NCBI RefSeq assembly: GCF_902859745.1
Contig: NZ_CADIJW010000009.1
Span: forward strand, 88,322-152,321
Direction: 5' to 3'
Source of the DNA: Achromobacter dolens
GTDB taxonomy: Bacteria > Pseudomonadota > Gammaproteobacteria > Burkholderiales > Burkholderiaceae_B
DNA length: 64,000 nt
In this document: positions 50,183-59,931 of the stretch, piece by piece
How positions within the stretch are numbered: the first letter of the stretch is position 1
Layout: each line of letters starts with the position of its first letter
Notes under the pieces: model-generated
What the model saw: the letters and a program-made list of their open reading frames with translations, nothing else
Told to the model about the DNA's origin: nothing
The model's database searches: none
Made by a program: the position numbers and the translations under genes

Positions 50183-51639
50183 GCGCGCGGCTCCGCGGAT
50201 TGCGGCGCCGATGGCGCGGCAGAGGGTTCAGCGAGTCTGTCGGCGAGTTGTGCGGTGAAGGCGGCCTCGTCGCGCGCCTCCAGGCAGCGCAGGTCGAGCC
50301 ACAGCGCATCATCGGCGATGCGGCCGATCACCGGCACAGGCAGGTTGCGCAAGCGCGTCTCCAGGCGGTCCAGATGGCGGCCGGGGCGGCCCTTGCCGCG
50401 ATAGCGCACCGCCAGCCCGTAGCTGGGCAACTGGTCCACCGGCAATGCGCCGCTGCCGATCTGGCTGAACATCGGCACCGCCTCGACCTCGTAGTCCGCG
50501 CCCGCCGCATGCGCCAGCGGGCCGCGCAGTCGTTCGGCCAACGGCTGGATCTCGCGCTGTGGCCGCGTCAGCAGGCGCAGCGTGGTCAGGCGCTGCGCCA
50601 GGAATTCCGGCGCGCGGTATAGCTGCAATACCGGTTCAAGCGCGGCCAGCGTCAGCTTGCCCACGCGCAGGGCGCGCTTGAGCGGGTTCTTCTTGATCTT
50701 GCGGATCAGGTCGGCGCGCCCGACCAGCAGGCCGGCCTGGGGGCCGCCCAGCAATTTGTCGCCGCTGAAGGTGACTAGGTCGGCGCCGGCGGCAATGGTC
50801 TCGCGCACCGTGTCCTCGCGCGGCAGGCCGAACTGGGTCAGGTCCACCAGCGTGCCGCTGCCCAGGTCCACCGTGGCCGGCAGGCCGCGCGCATGCGCCA
50901 GCGCCGCCACCTCGGCCACGCTGACGCTCTTGGTGAAGCCGGTGACGGCGTAGTTGCTGCAATGGACCTTCATCAGCATCGCGGTGCGCGGGCCGATGGC
51001 GTTCTCGTAGTCGGCGGCATGGGTGCGGTTGGTGGTGCCCACCTCGACCAGCCTGGCGCCTGCGCGCTTCATGATGTCGGGGATGCGGAAGGCGCCGCCG
51101 ATCTCGACCAGCTCGCCGCGCGACACCACCACCTCGCGGCGGTCGGCCAGCGCGTTCAGCATCAGCAGCACGGCGGCGGCGTTGTTGTTGACCACCGTCG
51201 CGGCCTCGGCCCCGGTCAGTTCGCACAGCAGGTCGTCGATCAAATCGTCGCGGTCGCCGCGGCCGCCGCTGTCCAGGTCGAACTCCAGGTTGGCGGGCGT
51301 GGTCAGCGCGCGCAGCACCGAGGCCACCGCCTCGTCGGGCAGCAGCGCGCGGCCCAGGTTCGTGTGCAGCACGGTGCCGGTCAGGTTGTAGACGGCGCGC
51401 AGACGCGGGGCGGCGGCACGCGCCAGGGCGCTGTCGACGGCGGCGGCCACGGCGGCTTCCGCCAGGTCCGCGCGCGGCAGCTCGCCGGCCAGGGCGCGCT
51501 GCCGCAGGGCGTCCAGGTGCTGGCGCAGGGCCGCCACCACCTGCGTGCGGCCATGCGTGTCCAGCGTCGTGGCCAGCGCCGGCGCGTTCAGCAGCCGGTC
51601 GAGCGCGGGGATGTCGGCGGCGGCGGCGAACCCGGTCAT
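50179..51639 (-). CDS. selA: selenocysteine synthase
   Basis: PLP enzyme that turns Ser-tRNA-Sec into Sec-tRNA-Sec with selenophosphate. The 486-residue protein has the N-terminal tRNA-binding region, [20 protein letters not shown], and the PLP lysine in [19 protein letters not shown]. The ATG at 51639 has GAGGAGG upstream and lies 2 bp after the fdhE stop; a longer frame overlaps fdhE. It overlaps selB by four bases, so fdhE-selA-selB form one coupled unit. Confidence 0.97.
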   Translation of the reverse strand: MTGFAAAADIPALDRLLNAPALATTLDTHGRTQVVAALRQHLDALRQRALAGELPRADLAEAAVAAAVDSALARAAAPRLRAVYNLTGTVLHTNLGRALLPDEAVASVLRALTTPANLEFDLDSGGRGDRDDLIDDLLCELTGAEAATVVNNNAAAVLLMLNALADRREVVVSRGELVEIGGAFRIPDIMKRAGARLVEVGTTNRTHAADYENAIGPRTAMLMKVHCSNYAVTGFTKSVSVAEVAALAHARGLPATVDLGSGTLVDLTQFGLPREDTVRETIAAGADLVTFSGDKLLGGPQAGLLVGRADLIRKIKKNPLKRALRVGKLTLAALEPVLQLYRAPEFLAQRLTTLRLLTRPQREIQPLAERLRGPLAHAAGADYEVEAVPMFSQIGSGALPVDQLPSYGLAVRYRGKGRPGRHLDRLETRLRNLPVPVIGRIADDALWLDLRCLEARDEAAFTAQLADRLAEPSAAPSAPQSAEPRA

Positions 51640-51641
51640 GG

Positions 51642-52577
51642 CTATTCCTCCTCGGCGCCGTGCCACAGCAGCGGATTGCCGCTGGCGCGCGAATAGCCGG
51701 CCTCGCCCACCAGCACGTCCAGCATCAGGCTGGCGAGGTCGTCGGCCACCGGCTCCACGTGCAGGTCCTTGTCCTGGTAGAAGATCTTACGGTAGGTATG
51801 GCAGCGGTCGCAGGTCTCGGCCTTGATGGCGGGCGCGCGGCCCTCGATGGCCTGGTAGGCCACGGATTCGACGTCCTCGCAGTGCGAACACTTGACCCGC
51901 ACCATGTGCCACTGGGTCGCGCACAGGCTGCAGCACAGGTAGCGGTAGCCCTCGAACTGCCCGCCCACCCGCACCACGCTGGCCACCGGCAGGCTGGCGC
52001 AGACCGGGCAGACGCCGAAGGGCGAGGCCACCGGCAATTGCTTTTCGTCGAAGCGGCTGGCCAGGTCGGTCCAGTACACCTGCAGGGCGGCCATGACGAA
52101 CGGCGCGGCGGCGCCGTCGACGCCGCGATGCTGTTCCGACAGCACCGCCTCGGCCAGGTCTTCGAGCGATTCGGTGTCTTCATCGAGCGCGCGGCGCAAC
52201 GCCGCGCAGACGTCCAGCGCCTCGGCCGGCACGTCCTGGCCGCCGGCGACCTCGTCGACCAGTTGGCGCAGGATGTCGCGCCACAGCGGGTCGCGCGGCC
52301 AGCCCACCGCCTGCAGCGGCGGCATGCCATGGGCCTGCGCCAGGGCGATGCGGTCTTCCGAGGCCGGCGGCGCGTTGCAGCCGCGCAGGGCATTGTGCTG
52401 GGCGTCGACCAGCCGCGCCATCAGCAGCAGATAGTCGGCCACCGGGCTATCCACGGCCAGTTGCCGCAGGCGCGCCGCGCGCGTCGCGAAAACCGAATCG
52501 CGCGCCGGCAACTGGATGCGGGGGATGGTGTTGTGGTCTAGCGCTTCGATCTCGCCGCGCGGAAGAATTCGCTGCAA
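51642..52577 (-). CDS. fdhE: formate dehydrogenase accessory protein FdhE
   Basis: Cytoplasmic chaperone needed for activity of respiratory formate dehydrogenases. The 311-residue protein has four CxxC pairs that bind iron: [29 protein letters not shown] and [10 protein letters not shown] place the start at a TTG (52575-52577) with GGAGA five bases upstream, followed by [13 protein letters not shown], which gives a normal length. A GTG 24 bp further upstream lies inside the hairpin that follows fdoI and lacks a ribosome binding site. Confidence 0.92.
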   Translation of the reverse strand: MQRILPRGEIEALDHNTIPRIQLPARDSVFATRAARLRQLAVDSPVADYLLLMARLVDAQHNALRGCNAPPASEDRIALAQAHGMPPLQAVGWPRDPLWRDILRQLVDEVAGGQDVPAEALDVCAALRRALDEDTESLEDLAEAVLSEQHRGVDGAAAPFVMAALQVYWTDLASRFDEKQLPVASPFGVCPVCASLPVASVVRVGGQFEGYRYLCCSLCATQWHMVRVKCSHCEDVESVAYQAIEGRAPAIKAETCDRCHTYRKIFYQDKDLHVEPVADDLASLMLDVLVGEAGYSRASGNPLLWHGAEEE

Positions 52578-52598
52578 TTGCGTCTCCAGATAAACGAA

Positions 52599-52633
52599 CA
52601 CGGCTGCCGCCCCGACAGGGGGAGGCAGCCGTG
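52599..52633 (-). repeat. stem-loop between fdoI and fdhE
   Basis: CACGGCTGCC (52599-52608) and GGCAGCCGTG (52624-52633) form a perfect 10-bp stem with a 15-nt loop that can pair further (CCCC with GGGG). It is followed on the minus strand by TTCGTTT. It may be a partial terminator or a transcript-end protector that keeps fdoGHI message levels above those of fdhE-selAB. Confidence 0.6.
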
Positions 52634-52703
52634 CGGTGGGATCGGGCGGGATCCACCCGGCGGCGCCGCCACCGCCAGGTGGCGCCCGCCGCGCGAGGCC
52701 CGC

Positions 52704-53351
52704 TTACTTCGTCGTGGACTGCTTGCCGATTTGTTCCCGGAACCAGGCGCGGTGGTGCTTCCATGCCCAGCCCGCGGTCACGTAGCCACGCAGCATCGCC
52801 GTGAGCGAGCCCTTGACCCAGATCGCCGCATAAATATGCACAATGATCGCGCAAATCAGCACCAATGCACAAACGGCATGCAGCACCGAGGCGGCGCGCA
52901 CCACCCAGATCGGGAAATAGAAGGCGAAGAACTCGCGCCAGATCACGATGCCGCTGACGAACAGTCCCAGCATGCACAGGATCAGCACATAGAACAGCAG
53001 CTTCTGGCCGGCGTTGTACTTGCCGACTTCCGGCAGCTTGTCCTCGCGGTTCTCGACCACGTCGTTGAGCTGGCTGAGCCACTGGCGGTCGGCCTTGGTC
53101 ATCAGATTGTGGCGCCACATATGACCGGCGAACACCACGAAGCAGAAGAACATCACCAGCCCGATGAACGGATGCAGGATGCGGGTCCAGGGACCGCCGC
53201 CGAACAGGTTGGTGAGCCAGAACATCGATGGATGGAACAGCGCCAGCCCGGACAGCGCCAACAGGATGAACGTGAGGGCGATGATCCAGTGGTTGGTGCG
53301 CTCGCCGGGGGAATAGCGCTTGATCCGGCGGTGATGGCGGTCGTCACTCAT
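52704..53351 (-). CDS. fdoI: formate dehydrogenase gamma subunit (cytochrome b556)
   Basis: Membrane cytochrome b that passes electrons from the beta subunit to quinone. The 215-residue protein has four membrane helices ([80 protein letters not shown]) with the haem-ligand histidines in them. The ATG at 53351 has AGGAGAT upstream and overlaps the end of fdoH by 8 bp. Confidence 0.96.
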   Translation of the reverse strand: MSDDRHHRRIKRYSPGERTNHWIIALTFILLALSGLALFHPSMFWLTNLFGGGPWTRILHPFIGLVMFFCFVVFAGHMWRHNLMTKADRQWLSQLNDVVENREDKLPEVGKYNAGQKLLFYVLILCMLGLFVSGIVIWREFFAFYFPIWVVRAASVLHAVCALVLICAIIVHIYAAIWVKGSLTAMLRGYVTAGWAWKHHRAWFREQIGKQSTTK

Positions 53352-54243
53352 GGCGGATCTCCTGTTCGGCGCGACGTTCGTCTTCCTCGTCGACCTCGTT
53401 GCGGCCGACGCGGGCATAGTGGAAGAAGCCGGCCAGCGCCGTCAACGCCATGGCGGCCACGCCCAGCGGCTTGGCGATGCCCTTCCACAGCGAGACCATC
53501 GGGCTGATCTGCGGGTCCTTCGGCAGCCCGTGGTACAGCCCGGGCTGGTCGGCGTGATGCAGCACGTACATCACGTGCGTGCCGCCCACGCCCTGCGGGT
53601 CATACAGGCCCGCCTGCTCGAAACCGCGCGATTTCAGGTCCTCGATGCGCTCGGCGGCGTGCTGCTTCATGTCGTCCTTGGTGCCGAACACGATGGCGCC
53701 GGTGGGGCAGGACTTGACGCAGGCGGGCTCCTGGCCGACGGCCACGCGGTCGGAACACAGGGTGCACTTGTACGCCTTGTGGTCCTTCTTGCTGATGCGC
53801 GGCACGTTGAACGGGCAGCCGGTGATGCAGTAGCCGCAACCGATGCAGTTCTCTTCGTGGAAGTCGACGATGCCGTTGTTGTACTGGATGATCGCGCCCG
53901 GCGACGGACAGGCCTTCAGGCAGCCCGGGTCTTCGCAGTGCATGCAGCCGTCCTTGCGGATCAGCCACTCCAGGTCGCCCTGCGGGTTCTCGTATTCCGA
54001 GAAGCGCATGACGGTCCAGGAATGCTCGGTCAGGTCGGCCGGGTTGTCGTAGACGCCGACGTTGGTGCCGATCTCGTCGCGCAGGTCGTTCCACTCCATG
54101 CACGCGCTCTGGCAGGCCTTGCAGCCGATGCACTTGGAGACGTCGATCAGCTTGGCCACGGACCCGGTGATGGGTTCGCGGATGCCGGGCGGCGGCGTGG
54201 TGGTGGCCGAGCGCCGTTTGATGTCGAGGGATTGCATAGACAT
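53344..54243 (-). CDS. fdoH: formate dehydrogenase beta (iron-sulfur) subunit
   Basis: Electron-transfer subunit with four [4Fe-4S] clusters. The 299-residue protein has the Cys clusters [49 protein letters not shown] and [22 protein letters not shown]-terminal membrane helix ([22 protein letters not shown]) anchors it to the periplasmic side. It starts 10 bp after fdoG, which carries the export signal for the complex. Confidence 0.97.
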   Translation of the reverse strand: MSMQSLDIKRRSATTTPPPGIREPITGSVAKLIDVSKCIGCKACQSACMEWNDLRDEIGTNVGVYDNPADLTEHSWTVMRFSEYENPQGDLEWLIRKDGCMHCEDPGCLKACPSPGAIIQYNNGIVDFHEENCIGCGYCITGCPFNVPRISKKDHKAYKCTLCSDRVAVGQEPACVKSCPTGAIVFGTKDDMKQHAAERIEDLKSRGFEQAGLYDPQGVGGTHVMYVLHHADQPGLYHGLPKDPQISPMVSLWKGIAKPLGVAAMALTALAGFFHYARVGRNEVDEEDERRAEQEIRHE

Positions 54244-54253
54244 GAGCGCTCTC

Positions 54254-57200
54254 CTAGATCTTCTCGACCTGCACCAGGAACGACTTGAATTCCGGTGTCT
54301 GCGAATTGCCGTCGCCCACGAACGGGGTCAGGGTGTTGGTCAGGAAGCCCGGTTTGGCAATGCCGACAAAGCCCCAGTGGATCGGGATGCCGACGTGATA
54401 GACGGTCTTGCCCTCGATGGTCAGCGGGCGCAGGCGCTTGGTGACCAGCGCCACCGCCTTGATGTAGCCGCGGTTGGACGACACCTTCACGCGCGAACCG
54501 TTGGCGATGCCCAGTTCCTTGGCCATGACCTCGCTGATCTCGACGAACTGCTCGGGTTGCAGGATCGCGTTGATGCGAACGTTCTTGGTCCAGTAGTGGA
54601 AGTGCTCGGTGAGGCGGTAGGTGGTGGCCACGTAGGGGAACTTGTCCACCGTGCCCATCGCCGCCAGGTCGTCCTTGAACACGCGCGCCGCCGGGTTGCT
54701 GGTGACGCCCTTGGCCTTCGGGTACAGCGGGTTGTAGCCCAGCGGCGTCTCGAACGGCTCGTAGTGTTCCGGGAACGGCCCTTCGGCCATACCGGCGCGC
54801 GCGAAGAAGCGCGCCACGCCCTCGGGGTTCATGATGAACGGGCCCATGCCGCCGTCGGGGTTTTCATCGCCCTTGAAGTCGGGGATGTCGGCGCCGACCC
54901 AGGCCTTGCCGTTCCACGAGATCAGGCTGCGGCGCGGATTGAACGGCTTGCCCGCGACGTCACAGGAGGCGCGGTTGTACAGGATGCGGCGGTTGGCCGG
55001 CCAGGCCCAGGCCCAGTTCAGGGTCTGGCCGATGCCGGTCGGGTCGCTGTTGTCGCGGCGCGCCATCAGGTTGCCGCCGGGCCCCCAGGCGCCGGCGAAG
55101 ATCCAGCAGCCGCTGGCGGTGGAACCGTCGTCGCGCAGCTCGGCAAAGCCGGCCAACTGCTCGCCGCCCTTGCGCGTGACCTTGGTCGGGTCCTTGGGGT
55201 CGACCAGGTCCACCAGCGCCTTGCCCGAGTATTCCTTGGCCAGCTCTTCCGCGGTCGGGCTCTGCGGGTTGGAGTACGGCCAGGACAGGTTGACGATGGG
55301 GTCGGGGTACTTGCCGCCCTCTTCCTGGTACATCTTGCGCAGGCGCGTGAAGATCAGCGACATGATCTCGATGTCGCTCTTGGCCTCGCCCGGAGGCTCG
55401 GCGCCCTTCCAGTGCCATTGCAGCCAGCGCCCGGAGTTCACCAGCGCGCCGTCTTCCTCGGCGAAACAGGTGGTGGGCAGGCGGAACACCTCGGTCTGGA
55501 TCTGCCTGGGATCGACGTCGTTGGCCTCGCCGGCGTTGCGCCAGAATTCCGAGGTCTCGGTGACCAGCGGGTCCATGATGACCAGGAACTTGAGCTTGGC
55601 GAAACCGGCGTTCAGCTTGGCCTTGTTGGGTGCGGCCGCCAGCGGGTTGAAGCCCTGCGCCAGGTAGCCGTTCATCTTGCCCTGGTTCATCAGCTCGTAG
55701 ACCTGCAGCATGTCGTAGAGCTTGTCGAGCTTGGGCAGGTAGTCGAACGCCCAGTTGTTCTCGGCGGTCGCGGCCTTGCCCCACCAGGCCTTCATCAGGC
55801 TCACGTGGAACTTGCCGTAGTTCTGCCAGTAGCTGAGCTGGTTCGGCCGCAGCGGCTTGAGCGCGCGCGCGGCGATGTACTTGCCGTAGTCCTGCTCGGG
55901 CTCGTTGGGCAGCGTCATGTAGCCGGGCAGCAGGTTCGACATCAGGCCCAGGTCGGTCAGGCCCTGGATGTTCGAGTGCCCGCGCAGCGCATTCATGCCG
56001 CCGCCGGCGATGCCGATGTTGCCCAGCAGCAGTTGCACCATGGCGCCGGTGCGGATGATCTGCGAACCGATCGAGTGCTGCGTCCAACCCAGCGCGTACA
56101 GGATGGTGGCGGCCCGGTCGGTGGTGGCGGTGGACGCCAGCATCTCGCAGACCTTCAGGAACTTGTCGCGCGGCGTGCCGCAGACGCGTTCGACCATCTC
56201 TTCGGTATAGCGCGAGTAGTGCTTCTTGAGCAGTTGGTAGACCGAACGCGGATGCTCCAGCGTCGGATCGGTCTTGACGTAGCCGTCGTCGCCGCGCTCG
56301 TAGTCCCAACTGGCCTTGTCGTAGGTCCGCTTCTCGGCGTTGTAGCCGGAGTACAGGCCCGCGTCGAACGCGAAGTCCTCGCGCACGATGTAGGAAAAGT
56401 CGGTGTAGTTGCGCACGTACTCGTGCTGGATCTTGTCGTGATCCAACAGGTATTTGATGACGCCACCCAGGAAGATGATGTCGGTGCCGGTGCGTATGGG
56501 CGCGTAGAAGTCCGCCACGGATGCCGAGCGCGTGAAGCGCGGATCCACGACGATCAGCTTCGCCTTGTTATGGGCTTTCGCTTCCGTGACCCATTTGAAC
56601 CCGCACGGGTGGGCCTCGGCGGCATTGCCGCCCATGATCAGTACTACGTCCGCGTTCTTGATGTCGACCCAATGGTTCGTCATCGCTCCACGGCCAAACG
56701 TCGGGGCAAGACCTGCCACCGTCGGGCCATGTCAGACACGGGCTTGGTTGTCGAACGCCAGCATCCCCATGCTGCGCACGGTCTTGTGCGTGATGTAGCC
56801 GACCTCGTTGCTGCTTGCCGAGGCGGCCAGCATGCCGGTGGTCAGCCAGCGGTTGACCGTCTTGCCGTCTTCGGTCTTTTCGACGAAGTTGGCATCACGG
56901 TCGGCCTTCATGAGCTTGGTGATGCGCGTGAGCGCGTCGTCCCAGGAGATCCGTTCCCACTTGTCCGAACCGGGCGCCCGGTATTCCGGGTACTTCAGGC
57001 GGTTGGGGCTGTGGATGAAGTCGATCAGGGCCGCGCCCTTGGGACAGAGCGTGCCGCGGTTGACGGGGTGGTCGGGGTCGCCCTCGATGTGCATGATGCT
57101 GGCGCGGGCATTCTTGGCGCCATCGCCCAGGCCATACATCAGCAGACCACAGGCGACCGAACAGTAGGGACAGGTGTTGCGCGTTTCCGTCATGCGCGCA

Positions 57201-57322
57201 AGCTTGTACTGGCGCACCTCGGCCATGGCCGTGCCGGGGGCTACCCCCAGCAATGCCAGGCTCGAGCCAGCCAGCGTGGTACCGGTCACCTTGAAGAACT
57301 GGCGGCGGTTCATGTTGACCAT
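54254..57322 (-). CDS. fdoG: formate dehydrogenase alpha subunit, selenocysteine-containing
   Basis: Catalytic molybdopterin subunit that oxidises formate in the periplasm. The full reading is 1022 residues with an in-frame UGA at 56732-56734 read as Sec197 ([18 protein letters not shown]), which is the selenium ligand of the metal site. Without recoding it looks like two genes, 54254-56719 and 56732-57322. The N-terminus has a twin-arginine signal ([20 protein letters not shown]) and a [4Fe-4S] motif [16 protein letters not shown] with [10 protein letters not shown]. The start at 57322 has GGAGAGGAG upstream. It leads fdoGHI-fdhE-selAB-selC. Confidence 0.97.
56703..56720 (-). promoter_or_regulatory. 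SECIS hairpin of fdoG
   Basis: In the mRNA, 11 nt after UGA, GGUGGCAGGUCUUGCCCC folds as GG, a bulged U, GGC, the loop AGGUCUU, then GCC and CC. The bulged U and the GGUCU loop are the features that SelB reads in E. coli fdnG and fdhF, and the distance from UGA is the same as there. Confidence 0.88.
56732..56734 (-). other. UGA recoded as selenocysteine
   Basis: The minus-strand TGA lies between ...FDNQARV and HGPTVAG..., both strongly conserved parts of FdoG/FdnG. The matching position in E. coli FdnG is Sec196. Confidence 0.95.
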
Positions 57323-57405
57323 GAAGCACTCCTCTCCGGGTGAATAAGGGGAAAGCGCGGGCCGGTCCGGGGAAAAGCCCTACGATTTCCAAGGATTTGC
57401 AAGCA

Positions 57406-57434
57406 AGTATAGGCGCAGCGCGGGCGAGTTGCCA
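57406..57434 (-). promoter_or_regulatory. candidate promoter of the fdo operon
   Basis: On the minus strand TATACT (57406-57411) matches the -10 consensus at five of six positions about 85 bp before the fdoG start; TGGCAA (57429-57434) at 17-bp spacing is only a fair -35, so an activator may be needed. The rest of the 271-bp gap to the DUF1254 gene shows nothing else I can name. Confidence 0.4.
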
Positions 57435-57593
57435 TGCCTTGCGTCCCCGGAACGCAAAATCGGTCAATGAGAACGATTTACGCCCAGGATCGGCGTTTTT
57501 CGCGGATTTTGGATGATCGCGGGACTGCTACCATTGCCGACGGCGGGTTCCGGCCCGCTTTTCCGCCCGTCCCGCATTCCCGTTGGAGCGCCG

Positions 57594-59087
57594 ATGCGCC
57601 GTCTTGCCCCCCTGGCCCTGTCCCTGTCGCTGGCCGCCCCGAGCCTGGCGCCCGTCCCCGCGACCGCCACGCCGGCGCTGAGCCCCGCCGCCACCGCCAC
57701 CGAGTCCGCCCGCGAAGCGGCGATGGAAGGCTATCTGTACTTCTATCCGCTGCTGACCCTCGACCTGACCCGGCGCCAGTTCACGCACCCCGCGCAAGGC
57801 GCCGACGGCGCGCCCGCCAACACCTTCCAGCACACGCGCACCCTGCCCCGCCCCGGCGCAGCCGCGCCCTGGGCCAACCCCGACATGCTGCGCAGCGCCG
57901 CCTGGCTCGACCTGACGGCGGGTCCCGTGGTGCTGTCGACGCCTGACAGCCATGGCCGCCTTTACACCCTGACCCTGCTGGACATGTGGAACGACGCCTT
58001 CGCCACGCTGGGCAAGCGCAGTACCGGCACGGCGCGCGGCAACACGGCGATCGTGCCGCCGGGGTGGAGCGGCACGCTGCCCTCCGGCATGCCGCGCATC
58101 GACGCGCCCACCGCCTACGTCTGGGCCCGCGTCCTGATCCAGGCCGACGGCCCGGCCGAGTACGCCGCGGTCAACGCGCTGCAGGACGGCTTCACGCTGA
58201 CCCCGCTGGCGCAATGGAACCTGCCGCCGCAATCGCAGCGGATCAAGGCCGACCCCTCCCTGGATCTGAAGACCCCGGTGCGCGAGCAGGTCGATGCCAT
58301 GCCGACCGACGCCTTTTTCGTCCGCGCCGCCGAGCTGCTGCGCCGCAACCCGCCGCACGCCACCGACCAGCCGGTGCTGGCCAAGCTGCGCCGGGTCGGG
58401 CTGATCCCCGGCCGGCCGTTCGATTTCGACAAGCTCGACAACCCGGTCAAGCAGGGCCTGCGCCGCGGCCTGCGCGAGGCGCGCGAACGCATGGAAGCCG
58501 CCGCTGGCGCCACCCTCAAGAGCGTCAACGGCTGGCAACTGGAGACGGCCAGCCTGGGCGTCTACGGCAATGCCTACCTGCGCCGCGCGCTGGCCGCCCA
58601 GGCCCAGCCGGGCTCGGGCCTGCCCGAGGACCTGACCGCGTTGCTGCTGGCGGCCGACAGCCTGGGCCGACCGCTGGATGGCGCGCATCGCTATGTGCTG
58701 CATTTCGACAGCGGCCAGTTGCCGCCGGCCAGCGGCCTGTGGTCGCTGGCCGCCTATGACGGCTCGGGCCTGCCCATGGCCAATCCGGTGGACCGCTACT
58801 CGCTGGGGAGCCGCGATCCGCTGCAATACAACGCCGACGGTTCGCTCGACCTGGTGCTCAGCCGCGCCGCGCCGGAGCCCGGCGCCCAGGCCAACTGGCT
58901 GCCGCTGGCGGCCAGCGGCCCGGTCTACGTGCTGCTGCGCGCCTACGGCGCTGGCCCGGCGCTGTTGGACGGGCTGTGGACGCCGCCGCCCGCGGTGCGC
59001 GACGAGCCGGCGCCCGAACCCGAGGCGCAACCGGAGCCGGCGCCAGCCGCCCAGCCTCCGACGCCCGCGCCCGCGAAGAAACCCTGA
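57594..59087 (+). CDS. exported DUF1254/DUF1214 protein (paralogue)
   Basis: A 497-residue paralogue of the protein at 9954-11516. It has a signal peptide (MRRLAPLALSLSLAAPSLAP), the DUF1254 segment AAMEGYLYFYPLLTLDLTRR, VLSTPDSHGRLYTLTLLDMW, and the DUF1214 segment LWSLAAYDGSGLPMANPVDR with LQYNADGSLDLVLS. It lacks the central Pro/Gly insert of the other copy but has a Pro/Ala/Glu-rich tail of about 35 residues. The start at 57594 is the only one that gives a signal peptide. It is divergent from fdoG. Function unknown. Confidence 0.85.
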   Translation: MRRLAPLALSLSLAAPSLAPVPATATPALSPAATATESAREAAMEGYLYFYPLLTLDLTRRQFTHPAQGADGAPANTFQHTRTLPRPGAAAPWANPDMLRSAAWLDLTAGPVVLSTPDSHGRLYTLTLLDMWNDAFATLGKRSTGTARGNTAIVPPGWSGTLPSGMPRIDAPTAYVWARVLIQADGPAEYAAVNALQDGFTLTPLAQWNLPPQSQRIKADPSLDLKTPVREQVDAMPTDAFFVRAAELLRRNPPHATDQPVLAKLRRVGLIPGRPFDFDKLDNPVKQGLRRGLREARERMEAAAGATLKSVNGWQLETASLGVYGNAYLRRALAAQAQPGSGLPEDLTALLLAADSLGRPLDGAHRYVLHFDSGQLPPASGLWSLAAYDGSGLPMANPVDRYSLGSRDPLQYNADGSLDLVLSRAAPEPGAQANWLPLAASGPVYVLLRAYGAGPALLDGLWTPPPAVRDEPAPEPEAQPEPAPAAQPPTPAPAKKP

Positions 59088-59164
59088 CAAACCTGCTGGG
59101 GACGGCGATATGACAGGGTTTCGCCACTACCATAGGCGTTTTGTCGCCGAGTAGAACGCCCGCC

Positions 59165-59662
59165 ATGGACGAAGCCTTTAGCCACCAACTGTCGATGACC
59201 ATCCTGATGACGCCCGATATGGCGAACTTTTCAGGCAATGTGCACGGCGGAACCATCCTCAAGTACCTGGACCAGGTCGCCTACGCCTGTGCGAGCCGCT
59301 ACGCCGGCCAGTATGTGGTGACGCTGTCCGTCGACCAGGTCGTGTTCCGCGAGCCGATCCACGTCGGCGAGCTGGTGACCTTCCTGGCGGCGGTGAACTA
59401 CACCGGCCGCACCTCCATGGAAATCGGCATCAAGGTGGTCACCGAGGACATCCGCAGGAAGCTGGTGCGCCACACCAATAGCTGTTACTTCACGATGGTG
59501 GCGGTGGACGACAACGGCGCCCCCACCGCGGTGCCGCCGCTGGCGCCGCGCAACCTCGAGGAAAGGCAGCGCTTCGAAGCCGCCCGCCTGCGCCGCGAGC
59601 TGCGCCAGGAAATGGAACGGCGCCACGACGAAATCAAGCGCGAAACCACCCATGAGGGGTGA
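59165..59662 (+). CDS. acyl-CoA thioesterase, hotdog fold
   Basis: A 165-residue thioesterase of the YciA/acyl-CoA hydrolase group. GNVHGGTILKYLDQVAYACA contains the catalytic Asp on the central helix, followed by VTLSVDQVVFREPIHVGEL and TNSCYFTMVAVDDNG. The C-terminal 35 residues form a charged helix (RRELRQEMERRHDEIKRE) beyond the core. The ATG at 59165 is preferred to a TTG eight codons upstream. Tandem GC-rich repeats begin 2 bp after its stop. Confidence 0.9.
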   Translation: MDEAFSHQLSMTILMTPDMANFSGNVHGGTILKYLDQVAYACASRYAGQYVVTLSVDQVVFREPIHVGELVTFLAAVNYTGRTSMEIGIKVVTEDIRRKLVRHTNSCYFTMVAVDDNGAPTAVPPLAPRNLEERQRFEAARLRRELRQEMERRHDEIKRETTHEG

Positions 59663-59664
59663 AC

Positions 59665-59829
59665 GCCCCCACGCCGCGCGCGCTTCGCACGCTAGCTGCC
59701 CCCCGAGGGGGCTGCCCGCCCTTGGGGCGGCCCGGCGGGCGGAAGGAAAGGGCCCCCACGCCGCGCGCGCTTCGCGCGCTAGCTGCCCCCCGCGGGGGCT
59801 GCCCGCCCTTGGGGCGGCCCGGCGGGCGG
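59665..59829. repeat. two tandem 78-bp GC-rich repeats
   Basis: Copies at 59665-59742 and 59752-59829 differ at two positions and are separated by AAGGAAAGG, an 87-bp period. Each holds CGCGCGCTTCGCGCG-like, CCCCCG/CGGGGG and CCGCCCTTGGGGCGG palindromes, so it can form several hairpins. The pattern resembles the GC-rich intergenic repeats frequent in Bordetella and Achromobacter. A frame of about 72 residues runs through it but reads the same repeat twice and is not credible coding. Confidence 0.8.
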
Positions 59830-59881
59830 GCGGCTATTCTTGCGATGAGCGGCGTCCAGGTCGCAGGTGAGCGAACATGAA

Positions 59882-59909
59882 AACCGGGCCTTGAGGCCCG
59901 GTTTTTTTT
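59882..59909. terminator. strong intrinsic terminator between thioesterase and hydroxylase genes
   Basis: AACCGGGCC, loop TTGA, GGCCCGG and then eight Ts on the plus strand; on the minus strand the stem is followed by TTTT. It ends the plus-strand thioesterase transcript and may serve the convergent minus-strand gene. Confidence 0.9.
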
Positions 59910-59931
59910 GGCGACGGCGCAACGCGGCGCG

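Noticed and set aside
54254-57322. fdoG as a pseudogene broken by a stop codon
   Set aside because: The stop is UGA at the known Sec position, followed by a SECIS hairpin, and the whole Sec machinery is adjacent.
54062-57343. Plus-strand open frame of 1093 codons opposite fdoG
   Set aside because: It is an antisense shadow of a GC-rich gene: no homology-like motifs, His/Gln/Val-rich composition typical of complement frames, and fdoG is certain.
59665-59829. CRISPR array or insertion sequence
   Set aside because: Only two near-identical units with a 9-bp gap, no spacers and no transposase.
59652-59880. Two overlapping plus-strand frames of about 72 codons
   Set aside because: They read the tandem 78-bp repeat twice and have no start signal.
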